A stretch of DNA of 64,000 nucleotides, taken from NCBI GenBank assembly GCA_964640125.1, contig CAZXGG010000003.1:24108-88107 (forward strand). Reading direction: 5' to 3'. The notes under the pieces are model-generated. The model had not been told where the DNA came from. It saw only the letters and a program-made list of their open reading frames with translations, and did no database searches. This DNA comes from G020353115 sp964640125. GTDB taxonomy: Bacteria; Bacteroidota; Bacteroidia; Bacteroidales; VadinHA17. A program made the translations under genes and the position numbers. The first letter of the stretch is position 1; each line of letters starts with the position of its first letter. Below, one piece after another: positions 19,201-27,424 of the stretch.

Positions 19201-21141
19201 GTACCTCTTCTGATATCAGGGGAATGTTTAACAAATGTTTCAAATTCAATATTTCGAAGATCTGATTGACCAGTTTTAACTGCATCTTTGTTTCTGCAAA
19301 CTCCTTTATCAATTCCTTCATCTCTGTTCTGGAATCATGGAGTACAGGCTTTCCAGCTAAAATGTCTGCTTTGAATCTGCTTCCAGAATTCAATTTTGCC
19401 CTGACTGAAGTGATCTTGAATCCGAGCAATTTCTCAATGGTAGTAATTACTCCTTCAGGGAGTGAAAATCGGGTTGGCAGGAGATATTTCTGATCATCTG
19501 AAACGAGATAGATGGTGGCACCATNNNNNNNNNNNNNNNNNNNNNNNNNNNNNNNNNNNNNNNNNNNNNNNNNNNNNNNNNNNNNNNNNNNNNNNNNNNN
19601 NNNNNNNNNNNNNNNNNNNNNNNNCGGGTTGGCAGGAGATATTTCTGATCATCTGAAACGAGATAGATGGTGGCACCATAGCCGGAAAACATCCTTCTTG
19701 TGGATTCAGAGAGGATAGCCAGAATATGAACAAGGTCTTTCCCTTCGTTGGCAGCCCGGTTTATTTCATTTATGAGTCCCTGGTCTTCTGCATGTTGCCT
19801 ATTTCTTTCTTCAATCGATATTCTTTCCAGGATGGAGGTAAGATGGGTTGAAAAAGCAATCAGGCGGTCAATTTCCTGCTTGCTGAATGTCCCTTCTCTG
19901 GCAATGGAAAAGATACCCAGGGGTTTATCGCCTGAGAATAAGGGTATATTTACAATTGACGTAAGGTCTAGAATTCGTATTGCAGTCGGGATCAATCTCT
20001 CATGATTGAAGGAAAGGTTATGTTCCAGCATTAAACTCGTTATACCATTTTTATTCTCGGTATAATAAGGCTTTCCGGTTTTGAAGGTATTCCAATAAAT
20101 GCTTTTACCAGACGATGGAATCGTGATATGCGGGATCTTATTTCCCGCCAGTTTTTCAATCCTGCGGATGCTTTTTTTCACACTGCGGTTAATCTGAAGA
20201 ACCAATTCATTCTGATCTTCTGAAATCAGGTAAATTCCGGCACCAATGCTATCAAACAGCTGTTCAGTGCGTTTCCACAAGATACTAAGGATGCCCTCCG
20301 GGCTTTCACCGCGGTTCACCGCTTCATTCAGGTCATTGATCAGCGCAAGATCTGATGCGTGCTGTCTGATTTCTTCCTCTGTAACATTCCGGTCTGTAAT
20401 ATCAAATGTATCGACGACTGTATGGGAAATCCTGCCTTTCGCGTCCTTGTAGGGATAAAAGGTAACTTCAAAGAATCGCCTGCCATGCTTTGGCGTTTCA
20501 AACCATGCCTGGTAACGGACCTCGTTGTCAGCAAATGCCTTATCAAGATTTGGTTTGATACTTTTTTTAAAACTCTGGTTCCCCCATATTTCCGAAAGGG
20601 ATTTCCCGATGATCTCTTCTTTAATCAGGTTGTGGGCTGCAGCAAAGGCATTGTTGATTGCTTCATAGGTATAATTCCTGTCAATTAATGACATGAGAGA
20701 CCTTGAAGTGTTGATGATGAAATCATATTTTGTCCTGAGGTCTTCTGCTTTTTGCTTAAGTTCTTTTTCCTTAAACAACAGGATGGCTTTATGAATAGCG
20801 GAGGGGAGCCGGTATAAATTCTCTTTCAGGATGTAATCCGATGCCCCGCGTTTTATGGCTTCTACGGCAAGTTCTTCTCCGGCAACACCTGAAATTAGAA
20901 TAAAGGGAGTTAGCGGGCATTTCTCCTGAACATAATCGAGTGCTTTGAACCCATCATAGGGTGGAAGATAATAGTCGGAAATAATAATATCATAATGCTC
21001 CTCCTGAAGCTTCTGCTTAAACTGCTTTTCGTTCGTGCTGCAGTGAATACGGAATTCCACCCCATCACCCGCAAGCTTGCTTTCGAGCATTTTGACATCC
21101 AGGGGATTGTCTTCCAGATAGAGAACTTTTATTGGCTCCAT
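16283..21141 (-). CDS. Giant hybrid sensor histidine kinase, interrupted by an assembly gap
   Basis: As given, the gene is split by 100 Ns and a duplicated 55-mer. Removing one 55-mer copy and the Ns (155 bases) restores a single 1567-residue frame that reads KYLLPT-RFSLPEGVITTIEKL-LGFKI across the joint. Domains: receiver (1-125, Asp56 in IIISDYYLP), PAS (130-250), two GAF domains (about 260-610), three PAS (about 640-1000), a third GAF (about 1010-1190), a further PAS (about 1200-1320), HisKA with His1348 in ARGIAHDFNN, and HATPase_c ending GTGLGLSVVHG and VYLPV. It has no membrane helices, so it should be cytoplasmic. The three GAF units share a lead-in of the type LINxxNxAxNxG, pointing to internal duplication. 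It probably phosphorylates the downstream CheY-like protein. Confidence 0.85.
19470..19679. other. Assembly gap: 100 Ns flanked by an identical 55-base sequence
   Basis: Positions 19470-19524 and 19625-19679 are identical over 55 bases and surround exactly 100 Ns. Both contig ends therefore carry the same k-mer, so the true sequence is probably continuous with a single copy and no missing bases. The kinase reading frame agrees with this. Confidence 0.93.
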
Positions 21142-21248
21142 GCTAATCGAAAAGTTTGGTAGGAGTTTATTTATTTATCCCTGTCAGAGTGAGCATTTAC
21201 CAGCCGGATGTGGAGGAATATGACCTGACAAGACGCATTGAAAATAGA

Positions 21249-21256
21249 CAAATTTA
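21249..21256 (-). promoter_or_regulatory. TAnnTTTG element upstream of the hybrid kinase
   Basis: Minus-strand TAAATTTG matches the Bacteroidota -7 consensus about 108 bases upstream of the ATG at 21141. It is the only match in the spacer between the kinase and the repressor gene. Confidence 0.4.
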
Positions 21257-21308
21257 GCGGGATAAAAAAGAATATTGATCCAGATCCAACGATTTTCGTA
21301 ATCTCTTG

Positions 21309-22106
21309 TCAGCTCATTTGCGAACTCAGCCGATCTACATCTTTTTTCAATTTTGCTACCATGGAAAGGAGATGATCCTCGGGCAGTACCGGATCCGGTA
21401 ATTCTGCGCTTATGTAATTAATGAACTTCCAAATCTCCTTGATCTCAGTAATGAGTACATCGTAGGGTTCATAGACCGGATTCAGTGAGTAGAGGACCAG
21501 TTTCTGCTCCTCCTTTAACCGGTTCTCAACAATTTTGAAAACAATTCCATCATCCAGGGTAAAAACCACATATGCCTGTCCGGAAACCAGGTTATTCCAA
21601 TTCTGAAGATACTCTCCGGTTATCCAGGAACCGTTCGGTATAGGAAGCATGGAATCGCCTTTCAGCTGAAAAGTTCTGTATTTTTTACTTTTCGAGAGGA
21701 AAGGTAGTTGAAAAGTCGGAAGCTCCCTGATGAATTCGGGATCGGCAAAACCATTCTTATAGCCTGCTTTTGCCTTTTCCGAAACCAGTTCAATGTTTTC
21801 TTCGTTTTCCTGATCCACCGTCGTAGCAAGCACCCGTAATTTACTGCCCTTGATATAGACATCGAATCCTTTTTCAAGTTGAGAGATCTGGAATTGGGAT
21901 AGCTCTTTCAGGTTGATTTTTACCAGGGTATCGATCGAGATGTTGAAGTAGCTGGAAAAGGCTTCCAAAACAAAAAGATTGGGGTAGGCAACTTCATTTT
22001 CGTAACCGCTCAGGGTTGATCGTTTCATGTTGAGAGCATGGGCAATCTCATCCTGGGTTCTGCCCCTGCGTTTTCTGAGAAACTTGATGTTTGAACTGAA
22101 GTACAT
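21309..22106 (-). CDS. LexA-like transcriptional repressor (XRE HTH plus S24 peptidase)
   Basis: 265 residues. An XRE-type helix-turn-helix occupies residues 3-65 (RTQDEIAHALNMKRSTLSGYE). The C-terminal half is an S24/LexA self-cleaving domain: a possible Ala114-Gly115 cleavage site in KAKAGYKNG, nucleophile Ser152 in QLKGDSMLP, and general base Lys191 in DGIVFKIVE. The HTH differs from the winged helix of classical LexA, so this is a CI/LexA-like repressor that should be inactivated by RecA on DNA damage. It is divergent from dinB-dnaE across a spacer full of TGATTA palindromes, which are the obvious operators. A C-terminal tail of about 35 residues is helical. Confidence 0.88.
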   Translation of the reverse strand: MYFSSNIKFLRKRRGRTQDEIAHALNMKRSTLSGYENEVAYPNLFVLEAFSSYFNISIDTLVKINLKELSQFQISQLEKGFDVYIKGSKLRVLATTVDQENEENIELVSEKAKAGYKNGFADPEFIRELPTFQLPFLSKSKKYRTFQLKGDSMLPIPNGSWITGEYLQNWNNLVSGQAYVVFTLDDGIVFKIVENRLKEEQKLVLYSLNPVYEPYDVLITEIKEIWKFINYISAELPDPVLPEDHLLSMVAKLKKDVDRLSSQMS

Positions 22107-22162
22107 GGTATGCTTGTTTTATGTATATATCAAAATTTTCCATAAAAACCCTTGCATCATTT

Positions 22163-22175
22163 AATCAAAATGATT
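22163..22175. promoter_or_regulatory. Possible operator half-site pair, AATCA-AAA-TGATT
   Basis: A 5-3-5 palindrome adjoining the two larger ones. It shares the TGATT word and could extend the repressor-binding region towards the repressor's own promoter. Confidence 0.5.
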
Positions 22176-22187
22176 ATATTATAATCA
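22171..22187. promoter_or_regulatory. Candidate operator 1, TGATTAT-ATT-ATAATCA
   Basis: Perfect 7-3-7 inverted repeat in the spacer between the LexA-like repressor and dinB. It overlaps operator 2. The shared TGATTA word makes it a likely repressor target. Confidence 0.65.
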
Positions 22188-22199
22188 TAATTATGATTA
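22182..22199. promoter_or_regulatory. Candidate operator 2, 18-bp perfect palindrome
   Basis: TAATCATAATTATGATTA is perfectly self-complementary. It overlaps operator 1, and both lie between the two divergent start codons. Confidence 0.65.
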
Positions 22200-22223
22200 A
22201 AAACTAATCAAATATACTTTATT

Positions 22224-22240
22224 TTTTTGATTATCAAAAA
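22224..22240. promoter_or_regulatory. Candidate operator 3, TTTTTGA-TTA-TCAAAAA
   Basis: Perfect 7-3-7 palindrome with TGATTATCA at its centre, 24 bases before the dinB ATG. This is a position where binding would block transcription or initiation of dinB. Confidence 0.6.
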
Positions 22241-22264
22241 TTTTCGAACTTTTTTTTGCAGAAG

Positions 22265-23458
22265 ATGACCAACACACACAGGAGCATCATCCACATTGAC
22301 CTGGACACATTCTTTGTATCGGTTGAACGGTTGAAGAACAGTGCATTTGAAGGGAAGCCGGTCATTATTGGAGGCACATCAGACCGGGGGGTTGTTGCCT
22401 GTTGCAGTTATGAAGCGCGGCTGTTTGGCGTACGTTCTGCCATGCCCATGAAGCTGGCCAGGGGGTTATGTCCCGATGGCCTTGTGATCCGGGGTGATAT
22501 GGAGCTTTATAGCAACTATTCCGATATGGTCACGGAGATCATTGCCGAAAAGGCTCCTGTTTATGAAAAGGCTTCTGTGGATGAGCATTACATCGACATT
22601 ACAGGAATGGACCGGTTTTTTGGCTCCCTGAAATGGTCCCGGGAATTGCGGCTGACCATCATAAAGCAGACGGGATTACCCATTTCTCTTGGATTATCAG
22701 TCAATAAAACCGTGTCTAAGATCGCCACCGGTGAAGCCAAACCCAATGGGGAACTGGAAGTGCCGGATGATCGGGTAAAGGCTTTCCTGTCACCTCTCTC
22801 CATCGGCAAAATACCCATGATCGGGGACAAAACATTCCATTTGCTGCGCTCGATGGGAGTTTCAACCATTGACACACTGAGCCGGATACCGGTTGAAATG
22901 ATGGAGCGTGTGCTTGGGAAAAACGGGATCGTGATCTGGAAGAAAGCAAACGGCATTGATCCCACTCCTGTCATTCATTACTCCGAACAACAGTCGATCA
23001 GCACGGAAAGAACTTTTGACAAGGACAGCATTGATGTAGCAAAGATGAACCAGTTGCTGGTAAGCATGGTGGAGAAAATCGCATTCGAGTTAAGGCAGAA
23101 GGAGAAACTGACTTCCTGCGTGAGTGTTAAAATAAGGTACTCCAACTTCGATACGCATACACTGCAGAAGCGTATTCCCTATACTTCGTTCGATCATATA
23201 CTGATTGAGACAGCCAAAGAGCTTTTTGCCCGGTTGTATCAGCGCAGGATGCTGATCCGCCTGATTGGTGTGCGCTTCAGTCACCTGGTCCGGGGAGTCC
23301 AGCAATTAAACATGTTTGAAGACACACCGGAAATGGTGCGGTTATACCTGGCAATGGATAAACTGAGAAGACGTTACGGCAGGAAAGCAGTGAAGAGAGC
23401 GGTAGGAGTACCGACACGGGAAGAGATTGAAGCCCGCATCAGGGCAGATGCATGTTAA
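22265..23458 (+). CDS. dinB: DNA polymerase IV (Y-family, DinB)
   Basis: 397 residues from the ATG at 22265; a TTG three codons earlier is possible but less likely. Catalytic acidic residues are intact: Asp12 in HIDLDTFF and Asp106-Glu107 in KASVDEHYID. The steric-gate and finger region CCSYEARLFGVRSAMP is canonical. A QLNMF motif near residue 355 is a likely beta-clamp-binding peptide. DinB performs error-prone translesion synthesis. It is the first gene after the operator region and precedes a DnaE-type polymerase gene by 85 bases, forming a damage-inducible mutagenesis cassette. Unlike ImuB of the ImuABC system, this DinB keeps its active site. Confidence 0.95.
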   Translation: MTNTHRSIIHIDLDTFFVSVERLKNSAFEGKPVIIGGTSDRGVVACCSYEARLFGVRSAMPMKLARGLCPDGLVIRGDMELYSNYSDMVTEIIAEKAPVYEKASVDEHYIDITGMDRFFGSLKWSRELRLTIIKQTGLPISLGLSVNKTVSKIATGEAKPNGELEVPDDRVKAFLSPLSIGKIPMIGDKTFHLLRSMGVSTIDTLSRIPVEMMERVLGKNGIVIWKKANGIDPTPVIHYSEQQSISTERTFDKDSIDVAKMNQLLVSMVEKIAFELRQKEKLTSCVSVKIRYSNFDTHTLQKRIPYTSFDHILIETAKELFARLYQRRMLIRLIGVRFSHLVRGVQQLNMFEDTPEMVRLYLAMDKLRRRYGRKAVKRAVGVPTREEIEARIRADAC

Positions 23459-23543
23459 TAGTTAAATGTTAATAGTTAATAGTTATAAGTTAACAGGAAC
23501 CAGAAACCAGAAACCAGGAACCAGAAACCAGAAACCAGAAACC
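23459..23543. repeat. Tandem repeats between dinB and the DnaE-type gene
   Basis: TTAATAGTTAATAGTTATAAGTTAA words are followed by six copies of a 7-base unit, GAAACCA or GGAACCA, from about 23498 to 23543. Read in frame it would add 26 low-complexity residues (TRNQKP repeated) to the polymerase, so the true start is taken after it. Confidence 0.8.
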
Positions 23544-26489
23544 ATGTATTTAAACACCCACTCATACTATAGTCTGCGATACGGCACCTTATCGGTAGAG
23601 GCGCTGGTTAAAGAAGCGGGAAAACACGGAATTGAAATCATGGCGTTGACCGACATCAACAACTCGACCGGGGTATTGGATTTTGTTAAGTGTTGTACGA
23701 AAGAAGGCATTCAGCCGATTGCCGGGATAGAATTCAGGGAGAAAGACCGGTTGTTGTACGTGGGTCTTGCCCGAAATAGCGAAGGATTTATGGAATTGAA
23801 CGAATTCCTGAGTTTTCACAACATATCGGGAGAGCCCCTCCCCCATTCATCTCCTCCTTTTCAACAGGTTATTGTCATTTATCCCTTTGGTTCCAGGTCA
23901 TTCACGGAGCTGAAGGAAAACGAATACCTGGGGATCCGTCCCCAGTCGGTCAGGAAGCTTCTATCCCTGGAACAAAGCCACAACCTGGCAAAGCTGGTTG
24001 TCCAGCAACCCGTCAGTTACATCAACAACACCGGCTTTGTTCTGCACCAGCACCTCCGCGCGATAAGCCATAATACCCTGCTAACCAAAATCAGACCGGG
24101 TGAAGAGGCCGCTGTTTTTGAAACATTCATACCACCGGATGAGTTGCGAAAGGCATTTGAACGGTACCCAATGATCATCCGAAATACGGAAGAACTGATA
24201 GCAACCTGCTCCTTCAGTTTTGATTTCAAAAGCTACAAGAACAGGAAGAGTTTCACCGGGAACCGTTATGACGATAAAATGCTATTGGAAAAGCTGGCAC
24301 TGGATGGACTGGAATACCGGTATGGGAAGGATAATGCGGAAGCGAAAAGAAGGGTTTTATACGAGCTGGAGATCATTGACCGGCTGGGTTTTTCCTCCTA
24401 TTTCCTGATCACATGGGACATTATCCGCTATTCGCTGAACCGCGGTTTTTATCACGTCGGACGGGGAAGCGGTGCCAACTCCATTGTTGCTTACTGTCTC
24501 AAGATCACCGATGTAGATCCCATTGAGCTGGATCTCTATTTCGAACGTTTCATTAATCCCAAACGCACCAGCCCGCCGGATTTTGATATCGATTATTCCT
24601 GGAAAGAGCGGGATGAAGTTCTCGATTATATTTTTAAACGATACGGACGAAAGCACACGGCACTGCTTGGTACAATGTCGACATTCAGGGGGAAATCGAT
24701 CATCAGGGAACTGGGTAAGGTCTATGGGTTGCCAAAGGCTGAAATAGATTCCCTGATCGAAAACCCCGAATCAGCGATGAATCAGAACGAAGTTACCAAT
24801 AAGATTTTTACCATCGGGCAATATCTGGCAGACTTTCCCAATCTTCGAAGCATCCATGCCGGCGGAGTATTGATCTCCGAAAAACCAATTACCTGCTATA
24901 CTGCTCTGGATATGCCTCCAAAGGGCTACCCCACTACCCAGTGGGATATGTATGTTGCTGAAGAGATTGGTTTTGAAAAGCTCGATATATTGAGCCAGCG
25001 GGGTATCGGTCATATTAAAGAGGGGGTGGAGATCATCAGAAAAAACCGTGGTGTTCGTGTCGACATCCATGCGATACAGGAGTTCAAGCAGGATAAAAAA
25101 GTGGTCGATCAGTTGAAAAACGGTGAAACCAATGGCTGTTTTTACATTGAAAGCCCAGCAATGCGTGGTTTGCTGAAGAAATTGAATTGTGATAACTACC
25201 GCGGGCTGGTTGCTGCCAGCTCGGTGATCCGGCCGGGTGTTGCACGTTCCGGCATGATGAGGGAGTATATCCATCGCTTTCACCATCCCAATGATTTCAA
25301 ATACCTTCATCCTGTGATGGAAGAGCAGCTATCGGAAACGTTTGGTGTTATGGTTTACCAGGAGGATGTGCTGAAGATCTGTCATCATTTCGCAGGACTG
25401 GATCTGTCTGATGCCGATGTGCTCAGGCGGGCGATGAGCGGAAAGCACCGTTCAAAAGACGAATTCAAGCGAATTGTCGATAAATTCTTTCACAACTGCA
25501 GCGAGCGTGGTCATTCTGAAAACATTACCAGGGAGGTCTGGCGCTGGATCGAATCGTTTGCCGGTTATTCGTTTTCAAAAGCCCATTCGGCTTCCTATGC
25601 GGTTGAAAGTTTCCAGAGCCTCTACCTGAAATCCCATTTCCCCCTGGAATTCATGGTGGCTGTTATCAATAACTTCGGAGGGTTTTACCGTCCATGGGTC
25701 TATGTGAATGAAGCAAAACGTTATGGCGCCAACATTGAACTGCCGTGTGTGAACCGCAGCCATTACCTGACAACCATTTGTGGCCAGGATATCCATATCG
25801 GTCTGGTACACATTCAAAACCTGGAAACAAGGGTCGGACATATCATTCCTGAAGAACGCATGAAAAACGGAGAATACCGGGGAATTGAAGATTTCCTGCA
25901 ACGCGTGCCCATCGGGATCGAACAGATGATCCTTCTTATCCGGGTTGATGCATTCCGGTTTACTAATAAGAGTAAAAAACAACTGCTCTGGGAAACCCAC
26001 CTGCTGCTTGGAAAGACCAAACCAGCTGCCCATGCTTTGAGCCTTTTCAGGGTTGAAAGAAAAAATTACCCGCTGCCTCCGCTTATCCAGGATCGGATTG
26101 AAGATGCGTATGACGAGGTGGAACTGCTTGGTTTCCCGGTCTCGCTCTCCCACTTCGACCTGCTAAAAACCCGATTCCGTGGAGATTGTAAAGCAAAAGA
26201 GCTGTTGGATAATGTTGGTAAGATCGTGCGAATGGTGGGACATCTGGTAACGATTAAATACATTAAAACAGTGAAGAACGAGTGGATGCATTTTGCTGCT
26301 TTTATCGATTCGGATGGTGAATTTTTTGATACCGTCCATTTTCCACAATCACTGAAGAAATATAGCTTCAGAGGAAGTGGAAGCTACCTGATCCGGGGAA
26401 AAGTGGTTGAAGAGTTTGGATTCCCCAGCCTGGAAGTGGAAAAGATGGCTAAATTGCCGGTTATCCCGGACCCGAGATATAGAAGTTAA
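23544..26489 (+). CDS. dnaE2: DnaE-type DNA polymerase III alpha subunit, DnaE2/ImuC-like
   Basis: 981 residues from ATG 23544 (MYLNTHSYYSLRYGTL). An upstream start at 23466 would translate tandem-repeat DNA and is rejected. An N-terminal PHP domain occupies about 1-210. The C-family polymerase core has VGRGSGANSIVAYCL and the catalytic PPDFDIDYSW near residues 340-355. The tail is an OB-like domain (VRMVGHLVTIKYIKT). Length is below the 1100-1200 of replicative DnaE and nearer DnaE2. Its position behind an S24 repressor and dinB points to translesion synthesis, not bulk replication. This is inferred from context and size; the DnaE1/DnaE2 split should be checked by phylogeny. Confidence 0.87.
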   Translation: MYLNTHSYYSLRYGTLSVEALVKEAGKHGIEIMALTDINNSTGVLDFVKCCTKEGIQPIAGIEFREKDRLLYVGLARNSEGFMELNEFLSFHNISGEPLPHSSPPFQQVIVIYPFGSRSFTELKENEYLGIRPQSVRKLLSLEQSHNLAKLVVQQPVSYINNTGFVLHQHLRAISHNTLLTKIRPGEEAAVFETFIPPDELRKAFERYPMIIRNTEELIATCSFSFDFKSYKNRKSFTGNRYDDKMLLEKLALDGLEYRYGKDNAEAKRRVLYELEIIDRLGFSSYFLITWDIIRYSLNRGFYHVGRGSGANSIVAYCLKITDVDPIELDLYFERFINPKRTSPPDFDIDYSWKERDEVLDYIFKRYGRKHTALLGTMSTFRGKSIIRELGKVYGLPKAEIDSLIENPESAMNQNEVTNKIFTIGQYLADFPNLRSIHAGGVLISEKPITCYTALDMPPKGYPTTQWDMYVAEEIGFEKLDILSQRGIGHIKEGVEIIRKNRGVRVDIHAIQEFKQDKKVVDQLKNGETNGCFYIESPAMRGLLKKLNCDNYRGLVAASSVIRPGVARSGMMREYIHRFHHPNDFKYLHPVMEEQLSETFGVMVYQEDVLKICHHFAGLDLSDADVLRRAMSGKHRSKDEFKRIVDKFFHNCSERGHSENITREVWRWIESFAGYSFSKAHSASYAVESFQSLYLKSHFPLEFMVAVINNFGGFYRPWVYVNEAKRYGANIELPCVNRSHYLTTICGQDIHIGLVHIQNLETRVGHIIPEERMKNGEYRGIEDFLQRVPIGIEQMILLIRVDAFRFTNKSKKQLLWETHLLLGKTKPAAHALSLFRVERKNYPLPPLIQDRIEDAYDEVELLGFPVSLSHFDLLKTRFRGDCKAKELLDNVGKIVRMVGHLVTIKYIKTVKNEWMHFAAFIDSDGEFFDTVHFPQSLKKYSFRGSGSYLIRGKVVEEFGFPSLEVEKMAKLPVIPDPRYRS

Positions 26490-26557
26490 ATGTTACGTGT
26501 TAATGGTTAATAGTCTGTACCCAATTACCATTAACAATTAACTACTAACGATTAACT

Positions 26558-26592
26558 AACATCTACCGAAGGCATGACCTTCGGTAGATGTT
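26558..26592. terminator. Perfect 15-bp stem between convergent genes
   Basis: AACATCTACCGAAGG (26558-26572), loop CATGA, CCTTCGGTAGATGTT (26578-26592). It lies between the ends of the polymerase and PrsW genes and stops 1 base before the PrsW stop codon. It probably acts as a bidirectional terminator, but it also looks like a dispersed palindrome. No run of T follows on either strand. Confidence 0.6.
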
Positions 26593-26593
26593 A

Positions 26594-27292
26594 CTAATCC
26601 CCCGTCAGATCACTCCTCTCCTCCTCAACCGGTTTAAAAATGGACCGGTCTGAGAGGTTTTTCATCCTGCGAAAACCATAGGTCCAGAGGTAAATGATAA
26701 AGGGTACGAAAAATACCAGGAAAACCGGTTTTTCAGCCATTAGGAAAAAATCATAAAATCCATGCAATAGAAAGGGAAGTAAAAAAGCCAGAAACAACTG
26801 TTTCCTCCTCTCTTCCGGGTAAAATCTCGCCAGACCAAACCGGTATCCCATGACAATACCAAACAGGGCGTGAGCAGGGACAGCAGTGACTGCCCTCACC
26901 AAACCAATTTTATAACCGTGCTCCAGCACATAAAAGATGTTTTCCACCCCCGCAAAACCCAGGGATATGAAAACGGCATATACGATTCCGTCAAACTTTT
27001 CATTGAAATGACGGCTTCTCCAGATGATCAGCAGAAATGCCAGGTACTTGAACAATTCTTCTGTAAGGCCTGCCGTGATAAATGCCCTGTACCCTGCGTA
27101 AGCTAAACCATGCAGCGAATAATTGAAATGTTCAAAAAAATTTTCAACAAGGATAATGGGCAACGTAATACCAATTCCGATCAGCAGGGATCTGAACAGG
27201 AGACTAAAGGGCTCTTTCTCATACTTATCCCTGAAATAGATGTAAAAGGCAATGATGAATACCGGCGCAAGAGCTAAAAAGATCAGTTTCAC
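26594..27292 (-). CDS. PrsW-family intramembrane metalloprotease-like protein
   Basis: 232 residues with about seven membrane helices. Conserved PrsW motifs are present: GLTEELFKYLAFLL near residue 75 with the Glu-Glu pair, GFAGVENIFYVLEHG, and AVPAHALFGIVMGYRFG. A late helix carries LLHGFYDFFL. The Glu and His residues of these motifs form the presumed metal site. PrsW proteins cleave membrane anti-sigma factors in Bacillus; the substrate here is unknown, and no sigma/anti-sigma pair is nearby. The gene stands alone on the minus strand. Confidence 0.88.
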   Translation of the reverse strand: MKLIFLALAPVFIIAFYIYFRDKYEKEPFSLLFRSLLIGIGITLPIILVENFFEHFNYSLHGLAYAGYRAFITAGLTEELFKYLAFLLIIWRSRHFNEKFDGIVYAVFISLGFAGVENIFYVLEHGYKIGLVRAVTAVPAHALFGIVMGYRFGLARFYPEERRKQLFLAFLLPFLLHGFYDFFLMAEKPVFLVFFVPFIIYLWTYGFRRMKNLSDRSIFKPVEEERSDLTGD

Positions 27293-27303
27293 AAGGAAAG
27301 GAG

Positions 27304-27365
27304 GGAGTTATTAGTTATAAGTTAAAAGTTATAAGTTATAAGTTATAAGTTAAAAGTTATAAGTT
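27304..27365. repeat. AT-rich tandem array of AGTTATAAGTTA words
   Basis: TTAAAAGTTATAAGTTATAA-type words repeat through about 60 bases. The same words occur at 23459-23495, 26489-26555 and, in the other orientation, 33633-33660. This is a dispersed AT-rich repeat family. Confidence 0.7.
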
Positions 27366-27424
27366 GTTGGATGTTGAGCGTTGTGCCGCAGGCACGCCTT
27401 TGGCGAAAGTTGAATGTTGATAGA

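Noticed and set aside
19462..19733. Short open frames spanning the N run
   Set aside because: They are created by translating Ns between two copies of the same 55 bases and have no biological meaning.
23466..23543. Upstream start for the DnaE-type polymerase
   Set aside because: The extra 26 residues are translated tandem repeats, and the family N-terminus begins at 23544.
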